Source: [Clostridium] aminophilum
GTDB taxonomy: Bacteria; Bacillota; Clostridia; Lachnospirales; Lachnospiraceae
NCBI RefSeq assembly: GCF_900101295.1
Contig: NZ_FOIL01000024.1
Span: forward strand, 1 to 46,655
Direction of reading: 5' to 3'
Length of the DNA: 46,655 nucleotides
The notes beneath the pieces are model-generated. The model was not told the origin of the DNA and searched no databases. It saw only the letters and a list, made by a program, of their open reading frames with translations. This document shows positions 6,932 through 14,291 of this stretch, piece by piece. The position numbers and the translations under genes were made by a program. How positions within the stretch are numbered: the stretch's first letter is position 1; each line of letters opens with the position of its first letter.

Positions 6932-8578
6932 TTATGAATTGAATTTTTTCGTATCGAGAAGTCCTTCTCGCTTGGCAACGATCGTGGATACCACTGCGTC
7001 TCCGGTTACGTTAGTGCAGGTCTGCATCATTCCAACCAGCGGGTATAATCCCATGATAAGGCTTATTGCCTCCGCCGGAACACCGATCTGTGGAATCAAA
7101 AGCGCGATGCAGACCAGATTTCCGCCCGGAACACCGGGGCTTCCGACAGAAAGTACCATGATCGAAATAAACAGAGACAGCAGTACGCTCGGAGTGACCG
7201 GTATCTGGAAGATCTTTGCGCAGAATAAAGCGGATATCAAAAGTGAAATGCAGCTTCCATCCATATTGATCGTTGCTCCCAGTGGCAGGGAAAACGAATA
7301 AATCTTCGGCGAAATTCCCATTTTATCGCATCGCTCGATGGAAGTGGGGAGCGCCGCATTACTCGATGCACAGGTAAATGCGGAAACCATTGCGGGAAAA
7401 TATTTTTTGAGGAATTTGTGCGGAGCCAGACCGGCAAACACTGCCAACAGGATGATATACATTCCGATCATCAAAATGTCTCCGAAGTAAACAACCGGTG
7501 TCCATACGAATACATTTAAGAGAGTTCCAAAGTCCATTGCGATCATCATTTTTGCCATAGAGCAGAAGACAACGATGGGAATTAATTTTACTATCACAGA
7601 TGTAATTTTGGAAAAAACAGCATTAAAAATTCCCAGCATTCTTTTGAATTCCGGCATTTTTCCTGCCAGAGAGGCCGCAGCTATGCCGAATATCACAGCC
7701 ATAAATATCAGCTGAAGCATATCGGATTTCTGAAATGGTGTAATGATATCACTTGGTATGATGCCTACAAGCGTGTCCTTGATGGAAATTGTTACGCTTT
7801 CCGCTTTCTGCAGTGTCGACTCTGCGGTCTCTTCGGAAACCGCCATTGCCAGATCAGTATTTCCGATTGGAAAAAGCTGATATGTGAAATATCCAACAAA
7901 GATCGCGATGACAGAGGTCATGAGATAAAAGATAACCATCTCGAACGCAATCCTCCCAAGTGCTTTCAGATCCCTGAAGTCAGCAATGCTGTAAGCCACA
8001 GAGAAAAAGACAAGCGGAGCCACGATCATTTTCAGGAAATTGATGAACATGGTATATATCGGTGTAATGATGATCGTGCTGATGTTTTTTCCGACTGCCG
8101 CAGGAAATAACTTATGGATCAGAAATCCCGTCAGAATACCAAGTACCAGCGCAGCAATCGTATAGACCAGACTGGAGTACGGAGATTTTTTTACAGGAAA
8201 CGTGACGGTGGTCTTTCCCCTGCTATTACGTATGGAAAGGGTGTCTGCAAATAACTTATCGTAAAGTTTTCGGATAACATCGCCTGCGTCTTCATCAAAT
8301 TCATCAATCCTGAGATTCTCATAGATATCAGAAACCGCAAAAACTTCGCAGGCTGATTTTATCTGAATTGCCAGATTCCCAAAATGCCCCTTGATTTCTA
8401 TCACAATATCACTTTCCGCAGGAGCAGATTCCAAAATCTTGGCCAGTACCTCCTCAGAAGTCAAAAGGGTCTGAGCAATCTTTCGCTTGCTAATATCCCT
8501 TGCTTTCAGCGATTCCTGAATAAAATTTACTCCGTTTGCAATTGCATCACGATCTGCTTTTAATACCTTCTTGTTCAT
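6932..8578 (-). CDS. SLC1/DAACS dicarboxylate or glutamate:cation symporter with N-terminal extension
   Basis: A 548-residue protein. Residues from about 140 onward are a complete DAACS transporter: eight hydrophobic segments, ASSNAALPTS (serine-rich hairpin 1 region), LPLGATINMDG (the NMDG sodium site) and GSPGVPGG. These carriers import glutamate, aspartate or C4-dicarboxylates with Na+ or H+. Residues 1-130 are extra: soluble, with EEVLAKILESAP and VIEIKGHFGNLAIQIKS, resembling a degenerate GHKL-type ATPase half-domain without its DxGxG loop. AGGGAG precedes ATG 8578. It lies next to the pgs genes on the same strand, which fits glutamate uptake for, or from, the polymer. Confidence 0.85.
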   Translation of the reverse strand: MNKKVLKADRDAIANGVNFIQESLKARDISKRKIAQTLLTSEEVLAKILESAPAESDIVIEIKGHFGNLAIQIKSACEVFAVSDIYENLRIDEFDEDAGDVIRKLYDKLFADTLSIRNSRGKTTVTFPVKKSPYSSLVYTIAALVLGILTGFLIHKLFPAAVGKNISTIIITPIYTMFINFLKMIVAPLVFFSVAYSIADFRDLKALGRIAFEMVIFYLMTSVIAIFVGYFTYQLFPIGNTDLAMAVSEETAESTLQKAESVTISIKDTLVGIIPSDIITPFQKSDMLQLIFMAVIFGIAAASLAGKMPEFKRMLGIFNAVFSKITSVIVKLIPIVVFCSMAKMMIAMDFGTLLNVFVWTPVVYFGDILMIGMYIILLAVFAGLAPHKFLKKYFPAMVSAFTCASSNAALPTSIERCDKMGISPKIYSFSLPLGATINMDGSCISLLISALFCAKIFQIPVTPSVLLSLFISIMVLSVGSPGVPGGNLVCIALLIPQIGVPAEAISLIMGLYPLVGMMQTCTNVTGDAVVSTIVAKREGLLDTKKFNS

Positions 8579-8735
8579 ACGGATCTCCCTATGAAAAATG
8601 TTGTAAGAATCTTCCGGTCAATTTATGGTCGCGTGAGGTATATTGTGACCATCTATTCTTCTACTTCGCCATTTTCTTTAAAAACATAAATTTTCCATGA
8701 TTGATTAATAAGAGAAGGTTTTAAGATAACGTATA

Positions 8736-9839
8736 TTAAAGCGGTATATGCCGTCTCGGAAAGATCCGAAAGCATAGAAATGACAGAATGAAAAATCCCG
8801 CACCGAGAAAACCGGCAATTTTCCGGTCATAGCGCAGTTCCGAGTAGACATCTCCCTCGCCGACCGCCGGAAGCGGGACCGGATCGTAGGGGAGACCGTT
8901 GGCCGGCATCAGCGTCTTCATATTCAGAAGATGGATGACCGGTGTTCCATGGCGGAAGAAATACGGGATCAGGCCCTGCGGTTCGGAGGAGGATCGGACT
9001 TCTGTCACGATGCCGTCGGCCGCCGTCAGTTTTTCCTCCGCGCCGGCGAAGGACAGGAGATTTCCTCCGACATTGATGAAGCACACCGGTTTTTCCGGCA
9101 CGGCCGCGTAGATTTCCTTCCGGATCTCCAGATTTGCGGACAGATCCGGTTCGTGGATATAGGAAAGTCCATGGGAACGCGCACGTCGGACGATCTCTTC
9201 CGTCACTTGCTCCGGCATACCGGTTCCGACATCTCCTGCCCCGCCCAGTGAGAACCATTCTGCATGATTCCGGATCAATCCCTTTCCGAGAAGCTCCTGT
9301 TCCATATCGAGATAGGTCAGATCCGAAAGATTGGCTCCATAGGTGGAGGCACCGACGGAATTGATGATAATGCCGTGGGCTCCGATGCTGTCCAGTGCAC
9401 AGACTGTTGCGAGGTTCAGCGTCGGAAAAGAGCTGGAGAAATTGCAGGCGACGTAGTCCCCTTCCTTCACGCCGCACCGGATCAGAAGATCTGTGACCAT
9501 GGCGGCACTGTTGGGATTGGCGGCAGAGCGTTTGGCTTCCAGAATGCCGTGCGTGGTCGTGATATCGGTCAAAAGATCGCCGATCATTCCGGTTTCGTTC
9601 GGATCATCGAGTTTGTCGATGGGATGTCCCAGCGAAAGACGGAGATCCTTTATCGCACCGAACGCAGTATTCAGCTGCTCGGAGGCCTGAAGCATGATAT
9701 CCGCATACGGCTTGGGAGCGCGGTATCGCGTGGCTTGAAGGAGGCCGCAGCTTCCGCCCAGATACACGGTCAGAAGACTGAGAAGAATCAGGCGTTTCCG
9801 GGAATCGGAGAGCGCCGAAAAACGGGATGACAGGAACAA
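8736..9839 (-). CDS. pgsW: Poly-gamma-glutamate system protein PgsW-like
   Basis: A 367-residue protein with one N-terminal membrane segment (LILLSLLTVYLGG), a large extracytoplasmic or cytoplasmic middle, and one C-terminal segment (IAGFLGAGFFILSFLCF). Its layout and position after pgsC match the poly-gamma-glutamate system protein found beside pgsB and pgsC in organisms that lack a normal capA. Motifs seen: SSSFPTLNLA, SVGASTYGAN, GGAGDVGTGM and VNVGGNLLSFAG. It starts with TTG at 9839, preceded by AGAGGTG. Its biochemical role is unknown; an export or chain-handling job in place of CapA is inferred. The family call rests on resemblance and context. Confidence 0.75.
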   Translation of the reverse strand: MFLSSRFSALSDSRKRLILLSLLTVYLGGSCGLLQATRYRAPKPYADIMLQASEQLNTAFGAIKDLRLSLGHPIDKLDDPNETGMIGDLLTDITTTHGILEAKRSAANPNSAAMVTDLLIRCGVKEGDYVACNFSSSFPTLNLATVCALDSIGAHGIIINSVGASTYGANLSDLTYLDMEQELLGKGLIRNHAEWFSLGGAGDVGTGMPEQVTEEIVRRARSHGLSYIHEPDLSANLEIRKEIYAAVPEKPVCFINVGGNLLSFAGAEEKLTAADGIVTEVRSSSEPQGLIPYFFRHGTPVIHLLNMKTLMPANGLPYDPVPLPAVGEGDVYSELRYDRKIAGFLGAGFFILSFLCFRIFPRRHIPL

Positions 9840-9890
9840 GGGACACCTCTTTTCGGATGATAGGAAACAGGGTTTCGTCGGAGATATTCT

Positions 9891-10298
9891 CTACCGCAGA
9901 AGAAGGATCACAAAATAGGTGGCAAGGGTCACCACCGCCAGTGAAAGGAGTGTCGGCAGGATGTGCTGCCGCTCCATCTCACGGCCGAGAATTCCCGGGA
10001 TCAGGCTGCCGATGGAGAGTGCCGTGCTGCCGATCAGCGCCGACATCAGCACCTTCAGCAGGACGCCGGAGATCAGGAAAACGGCGTACCGTCTTCTGCC
10101 GTAGAGGATCATGTACCGGGACAGAAAACTTACGATCAGCATTGTTACAAGGGCGGCGGCTACCGTTGTGAGAATCCGCACGGGGCTTGCGAGATAGAGC
10201 GCAAAATATGCCGGGACGATGACGCCGCCCGGAGACAGATCGGTAAATTCGGTAAAGATCAGGGCAAAAATGATGCCGATCAGGAGTGTTTCGTTCAT
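9891..10298 (-). CDS. pgsC: Poly-gamma-glutamate biosynthesis membrane protein PgsC/CapC
   Basis: A 135-residue polytopic protein that is almost entirely hydrophobic, with four to five segments. The N-terminus TLLIGIIFALIFTEFTDLSP and PGGVIVPAYFALYL are typical of PgsC/CapC, which forms the membrane part of the PGA synthetase with PgsB. Length is close to the usual 140-150. The ATG has AGAAGGA upstream. It lies 76 bases after pgsB and 51 before pgsW, on one transcript. Confidence 0.9.
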   Translation of the reverse strand: MNETLLIGIIFALIFTEFTDLSPGGVIVPAYFALYLASPVRILTTVAAALVTMLIVSFLSRYMILYGRRRYAVFLISGVLLKVLMSALIGSTALSIGSLIPGILGREMERQHILPTLLSLAVVTLATYFVILLLR

Positions 10299-10374
10299 GT
10301 GGTTCCTTCTTTCATAGAATGTTCGCCTTAAAAAAACGCGGGCTTTGTTTTGAAACCGGATTGTTGATTTGTAA

Positions 10375-11607
10375 TCAGGTCCGGCCGGATTCCAGCGTCT
10401 CGATCAGATGATAGGCGGGACCTTTGATGTTTCCGATACCGGTGATCAGGATGCGGGGAATGCATTCGGATCTGGCGGCGGGAACCGTTTTGTCTGCCGG
10501 ATCCGTAGTGCGGATCATATTCCGGAGCACCTCCGGTGTCAGCTCTTTCTCCCCGAGAATCCGGATATTTTCCGCGCCAGCCTCCCGGAAGAACCGGGCC
10601 GCAAGTGCTCCTCCTTTTCCGGAAATGAACCACCGGGCGTCGCGGTGGAGCGGCACGAAGTGCTTCGCAAACAGGATGGCGCGGTCCGGACGGTCGAGTC
10701 GGTGGTTGTAGAGGAAAATGACCTCGGCCGGTGCCCGGAGTTCGCCGGCAGGACTGTTTTTTTTCACCTCTCGGAGTTCGTCGGCAGGACTGTCTTTTGC
10801 TGCCCCCCGGAGCTCGTCGGCCAGATTGCTTTCCGTCGATTGGGGATCGTTGGCGGAGAACAGATTGAGAAAAGCGAGTTGTCTTCCGGATACTTCTCCG
10901 AGCCGGTAGACTCTTCGGATTCCGAAATCCTGCTTTGTGCGGGAGAGTCCGTCCCATGCATCGGATTCCGGAATTCCGAGAGTGCGGGCAACGGCCAGCG
11001 CAATGCCCTCATTTTCGGCGGCGGTATCGGTGGATGGGCAGGTGATGAGCCTTGTTCCCCGTTGGCGGCATTTTTCGCCCCAGTATTCTTCGGCATGCGG
11101 GTCGGCGGAGATCAGGATGCCGTGATCCGGAATGACGGCGCTCAGCGATTCGGCAATCTCCGGAAGGGTGTCACCCATTTCGAAGGTGTGATCGTAACGG
11201 ACGTTGGTGATGATGCTGATTTTGGACCGGAGGATCCGTTCCTGGGCGATTTTCTGCAGATCGGGGCGGACCGCCATACATTCGAGAATAAGAACCTCGG
11301 CGCCCTCCTTCCGGGCTTTCCGGATGGTACGGATCTGCTCGTGGATGTTGGCAGGGCCGAGACGCTTTACGGGGTGTTCCGCTCCGTCGACACCGATGCA
11401 GACTGCGTCGGTTCCGGTGGTTTTTGTGAAGACCCGGTAATGTGTCCGGAGTGCGGCGTCAATCGCACGGCAGGTCGAGGTCTTTCCGCGGATTCCGTTG
11501 ACGTGAATGACATATCGAAACGAGGAAAGCGCCCGCCGGTTAAATTCATTTTCCAGAAAAAGACCGGCAAGATAGGCCGCGGTCAGAAACAGAAGCAGGA
11601 TGAGCAT
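10375..11607 (-). CDS. pgsB: Poly-gamma-glutamate synthase PgsB/CapB with a 12-residue tandem repeat
   Basis: A 410-residue Mur-ligase-like ATP-dependent amide ligase that joins glutamate through the gamma-carboxyl. An N-terminal anchor (residues 1-18) is followed by HVNGIRGKTST with the P-loop Lys42. ITNVRYDHTFEMG and FSANDPQST are PgsB signatures, and HRLDRPDRA lies near the C-terminus. Between the last two is an unusual insertion of three imperfect 12-residue units (ADELRGAAKDSP and relatives), encoded by a 36-bp tandem repeat. ATG 11607 is chosen because hydrophobic PgsB N-termini begin here and AAGGAGG lies 11 bases upstream; longer frames upstream lack support. It is transcribed divergently from the DUF6305-like gene. 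Confidence 0.92.
   Translation of the reverse strand: MLILLLFLTAAYLAGLFLENEFNRRALSSFRYVIHVNGIRGKTSTCRAIDAALRTHYRVFTKTTGTDAVCIGVDGAEHPVKRLGPANIHEQIRTIRKARKEGAEVLILECMAVRPDLQKIAQERILRSKISIITNVRYDHTFEMGDTLPEIAESLSAVIPDHGILISADPHAEEYWGEKCRQRGTRLITCPSTDTAAENEGIALAVARTLGIPESDAWDGLSRTKQDFGIRRVYRLGEVSGRQLAFLNLFSANDPQSTESNLADELRGAAKDSPADELREVKKNSPAGELRAPAEVIFLYNHRLDRPDRAILFAKHFVPLHRDARWFISGKGGALAARFFREAGAENIRILGEKELTPEVLRNMIRTTDPADKTVPAARSECIPRILITGIGNIKGPAYHLIETLESGRT
10736..10843. repeat. 36-bp tandem repeat inside pgsB, three units
   Basis: Units begin at 10736, 10772 and 10808, each starting CGGAG(T/C)TCG(C/T)CGGC. The period of 36 bases keeps the frame and encodes ADELR/AGELR units. The third unit is the most diverged. 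Confidence 0.75.
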
Positions 11608-11845
11608 TCCGATGTGATCCTCCTTAAAAATGTTGCGATCAATACAATGTATATAGAAGTTTATCGCAAATCGCAGAGAAATTCGAGTTCTTCTCCCGTA
11701 CAATCCATGAGAAAAATGAGAGAAAATAGACATTTGAAGTTGAATTTTGTAATCTTAAAGACATCAGGATGAAAACTGTGAAAATGTCGCAGAGAATTCC
11801 GATTCTTAATGAGGTACTGAAAACCAGCAGAAAGGGAGAAAAAAC
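11608..11845. promoter_or_regulatory. Divergent control region between pgsB and the DUF6305-like gene
   Basis: This 238-bp region holds the shared promoter block (11707-11755, reading right) and a pair of near-identical 20-bp direct repeats on either side of it (TCGCAGAGAAATTCGAGTTC at 11671 and TCGCAGAGAATTCCGATTCT at 11787). No clear consensus promoter for pgsB was found on the minus strand. Confidence 0.55.
11707..11755 (+). promoter_or_regulatory. Promoter block shared with 2844-2892
   Basis: ATGAGAAAAATGAGAGAAAA followed by TAGACA (-35, 11727-11732), 17 bases and TAATCT (-10, 11750-11755). It is identical over 26 bases to the block before the hydrolase/GGT 1 operon. It would drive the DUF6305-like gene with a leader of about 85 bases. 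Confidence 0.6.
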
Positions 11846-12553
11846 ATGAAAAAGAGAAATCTTGTACTTGCACTTGCAATGGCAGCAATGACATCCGCAG
11901 CAGCATGCGGCGGAAGTTCCGCACCGGCGGCAGCAACGACAGCAGCGGCTGCAGCGACCACAGCGGCTGCAGCAGAGAGCAAAGTCGAGGAGACAAAGGC
12001 AGCAGATACAAAGACTGCGGAGACCAAGGCTGCGGACGCGGCAAAGAGCGATGCGAAGGCAGAGGCATCTCTGGAAACTCCGGCTGTTCTGACCAGCATC
12101 GGTCAGTCCGCAGACGTTGACATTGTAAAGACACTCTGCACAAAGGCAGGACTTACCATCGAGACCAACGGAACCCTGAAGGCTGACGATCTTCCGGCAG
12201 ACTGCAAGACGCTGATCCTTGCGGTGGGCGGATCCTCCAAGGGTCTGGGTGCTGCAGGAATTGATGCGGACGGCGAGCTTGCCCGCACAAAGGCACTTCT
12301 TGAGAAGGCAAAGAGCCAGGGCACCAAGGTTCTTGCAATGCACACCGGCGGCTCCGCAAGACGCGGCACCCTGTCCGACAGCTTCATCAAGCCGGCATTC
12401 GAGGCTGCTGATGTGGCAATCGTTGTTTCCGAGGGCGATTCCGACGGACTGATGAAGGGAATCATCGACGGCAACGGCGCACAGGGCGTATACGTTGAGA
12501 AGATCACCGATGTTCTGACTTCACTTCAGGGACTGTTCGGCGTTTCCAAGTAA
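11846..12553 (+). CDS. DUF6305-like lipoprotein
   Basis: A 235-residue exported protein. It has a lipoprotein signal ending in AAAC (Cys21), a low-complexity Ala/Thr/Lys/Glu linker (about 22-75), and a compact domain (about 78-235) containing SIGQSADVDIVKTLC, LAVGGSSKGLGAAGID, VLAMHTGG, RRGTLSD and VVSEGDSDG. This pattern fits the uncharacterised DUF6305 family as I remember it; no activity is known to me. SSKGLGAAG and the following alternating segments suggest a Rossmann-like ligand-binding fold (inference). AAAGGGAG precedes the ATG. As first gene of the rightward cluster, it could be the extracellular binding partner of the permease downstream. Confidence 0.6.
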   Translation: MKKRNLVLALAMAAMTSAAACGGSSAPAAATTAAAAATTAAAAESKVEETKAADTKTAETKAADAAKSDAKAEASLETPAVLTSIGQSADVDIVKTLCTKAGLTIETNGTLKADDLPADCKTLILAVGGSSKGLGAAGIDADGELARTKALLEKAKSQGTKVLAMHTGGSARRGTLSDSFIKPAFEAADVAIVVSEGDSDGLMKGIIDGNGAQGVYVEKITDVLTSLQGLFGVSK

Positions 12554-12728
12554 TTCAGGATCTGTGGCGGTATCGTGCGCTGCGCGCGGACGGAGAACAG
12601 AATGTCCGCATGCCGTTATCCGGATGCCGCGTTTATGAATGAAATTCCGGAAATCCAAAAGAATTTCATCTTGTTGGGGATATTTATTTCGATATAGCAA
12701 ACACGTTTCTATCTTTATTTCTCAAAAC

Positions 12729-12746
12729 TATAAAAAGCTTTTTATA
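12729..12746. promoter_or_regulatory. 18-bp perfect palindrome upstream of the permease
   Basis: TATAAAAAGCTTTTTATA at 12729-12746, in a 267-base gap. It could be an operator or a weak terminator (A/T arms only, central AGCT). Confidence 0.35.
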
Positions 12747-12765
12747 ATAAGAACTTCATAACACG

Positions 12766-12796
12766 CCCGGAATGCCTTTAGGGGAGACATTCCGGG
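12766..12796 (+). terminator. Hairpin just before the permease start
   Basis: CCCGGAATG pairs perfectly with CATTCCGGG over a 13-base loop, ending 25 bases before the permease ATG. There is no T-run. It could partly end the lipoprotein transcript or control translation of the permease. Confidence 0.35.
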
Positions 12797-12820
12797 TCTC
12801 ACCTGAAAAAGGAGATACCT

Positions 12821-14107
12821 ATGACTGGCTATCTGATTACATTCCTTATCATGCTCGGTGTCTTCATGATCGGATGTTTCGCCTTTAAACTTCCGGTTGG
12901 TGTGTCCATGCTTCTCGCAGCAGTTCTGGGTGCACTCGAAGGCGGACTCGGCATCGACGGTATCCGTATGATGGTTGAGGGCGAATTTGGTTATGTTGAC
13001 ACGATTCTCACCATCGGAACCGCGATGATCTTCATGAAAGTATTCGAGGATTCCGGTGCGCTGGATGCGCTGAGTTCTCTGATTATCGAGAAATTCCACA
13101 AGGTTCCGGCCGTTCTTCTGATCCTGATCATGCTCATCATCATGTTCCCGGGTATGATTACCGGATCTTCCACCGCAGCGGTTCTCTCCGCGGGATCCAT
13201 TATGGCGCCGGTACTGACGCTGATGGGAATTGACGCGGTTACGGCAGGTTCGATTATCGCCGTCGGCGCTCTTCTCGGCATGATCGCTCCGCCGGTTAAT
13301 ACCGCAGCGCTGATCATCTGCGCCGGCATTGACGTTCCGTATGTCGGTTTTGAAGGCCCGCTGGCACTTCTGACATTCCCGCTTGCTGTCCTCTTTGTAC
13401 TGATGCTCGGATGGAAGCAGGCAAAGAACATTGACTATGAAAAACTGAAACCGGCTCTGGTAAAGCAGGACGAGGTCAGAAAACAGTACGGATTCCGCAT
13501 TTACGTTCCGCTGTTTGTACTGGTGATCCTGATGATCCTCTTTAAGGTGGTCAAGATCGGAGAGGATATCGGCATGCCGCTGATGTTCCTTCTGTCTGCC
13601 ATCTCCGGACTCTTTACCGGTAAGAAGATCAACGTTCTGGAGAGCGTTCCGGCGGCAATCCGTACTGCAGCTCCGGTTATGGGTATCCTGATGGGCGTAG
13701 GAATGTTCATCGAGGTTATGACCGCAACCGGTGTCCGCGGCCTCATTGTTACCAGCTGCCTCAGAATTCCGTCCTCTCTCTGGCTTCTCGCATGCTGCAT
13801 CAGCATTCCGCTGTTCGGCGCGGTTTCTTCTTACGGAGCCTGCTCGGTTCTCGGCGTGCCGTTCGCGTACATTTACGCTTCGCTCCTTGGCGGAAATGCC
13901 GTCGTTGTACTGGCTGCCATCTCTCTGATCGCATCCGTCGGCGATATGATGCCGCCGACCGCTCTGGCCGGACTCTTTGCCGCACAGGTTGTCGGAGTAA
14001 AGGATTACACGAAGATTCTGAAGAAATGTATCATTCCGATCGTGATTCTTCTGGTATATGCAGCATTTGTCCTGGCGAATTCCAAGATGATCGCCGGCCT
14101 GTTCTGA
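12821..14107 (+). CDS. Ion-transporter-superfamily permease (TRAP large subunit/DctM-like)
   Basis: A 428-residue polytopic protein with about eleven membrane segments arranged as two halves. Re-entrant motifs typical of the IT superfamily are visible: MFPGMITGSSTAAVLSAG in half one, GMIAPPVNTAALI following it, and GAVSSYGACSVLG and SVGDMMPPTALAG in half two. It is closest by eye to TRAP large permease (DctM). No DctP receptor or DctQ small subunit is encoded nearby; instead a 51-residue membrane protein follows and a DUF6305-like lipoprotein precedes. AAAGGAGA precedes the ATG. The substrate is probably an anionic product of the neighbouring enzymes, such as glutamate or a gamma-glutamyl oligomer (inference). 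Confidence 0.75.
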   Translation: MTGYLITFLIMLGVFMIGCFAFKLPVGVSMLLAAVLGALEGGLGIDGIRMMVEGEFGYVDTILTIGTAMIFMKVFEDSGALDALSSLIIEKFHKVPAVLLILIMLIIMFPGMITGSSTAAVLSAGSIMAPVLTLMGIDAVTAGSIIAVGALLGMIAPPVNTAALIICAGIDVPYVGFEGPLALLTFPLAVLFVLMLGWKQAKNIDYEKLKPALVKQDEVRKQYGFRIYVPLFVLVILMILFKVVKIGEDIGMPLMFLLSAISGLFTGKKINVLESVPAAIRTAAPVMGILMGVGMFIEVMTATGVRGLIVTSCLRIPSSLWLLACCISIPLFGAVSSYGACSVLGVPFAYIYASLLGGNAVVVLAAISLIASVGDMMPPTALAGLFAAQVVGVKDYTKILKKCIIPIVILLVYAAFVLANSKMIAGLF

Positions 14108-14123
14108 AGAAAGGAGTGCAACC

Positions 14124-14279
14124 ATGTCAGTTATCACAATTATTTATCTGGCGATCGCAGCGCTCGTCTTTGTGAGCACGCTGTATAACATGATCTTCAA
14201 GGAGGAGAGAATTGTCGATCAGATCAATGCCGCGATGATTCTCATTCCGCTGGTGTTAAGAATCTTTCTAATCAAATAA
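14124..14279 (+). CDS. Small two-segment membrane protein, 51 residues
   Basis: It starts ATG 14124 with AAAGGAGTG 5 bases upstream and stops TAA 14277-14279. Two hydrophobic stretches (IIYLAIAALVFVSTLYNMIF and AAMILIPLVLRIFLI) are separated by KEERIVDQIN. It lies 16 bases after the permease and 12 before the hydrolase, so it is surely part of the operon. It is far too small for a four-segment DctQ subunit. An accessory or stabilising subunit of the permease is the most likely role (inference); I recognise no family. Confidence 0.7.
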   Translation: MSVITIIYLAIAALVFVSTLYNMIFKEERIVDQINAAMILIPLVLRIFLIK

Positions 14280-14291
14280 GGAGGGCAGACC

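Noticed and set aside
8736-9839. Calling the third pgs gene capA/pgsA
   Set aside because: No calcineurin-like metallophosphatase motifs (no GDxx...GNH(D/E) pattern) and a different layout with membrane spans at both ends.
10736-10843. CRISPR-like array
   Set aside because: Adjacent units without spacers, in frame inside pgsB; it is a coding tandem repeat.
14124-14279. Calling the 51-residue protein a TRAP small subunit (DctQ)
   Set aside because: DctQ has four spans and about 150-200 residues; this has two spans and 51 residues.
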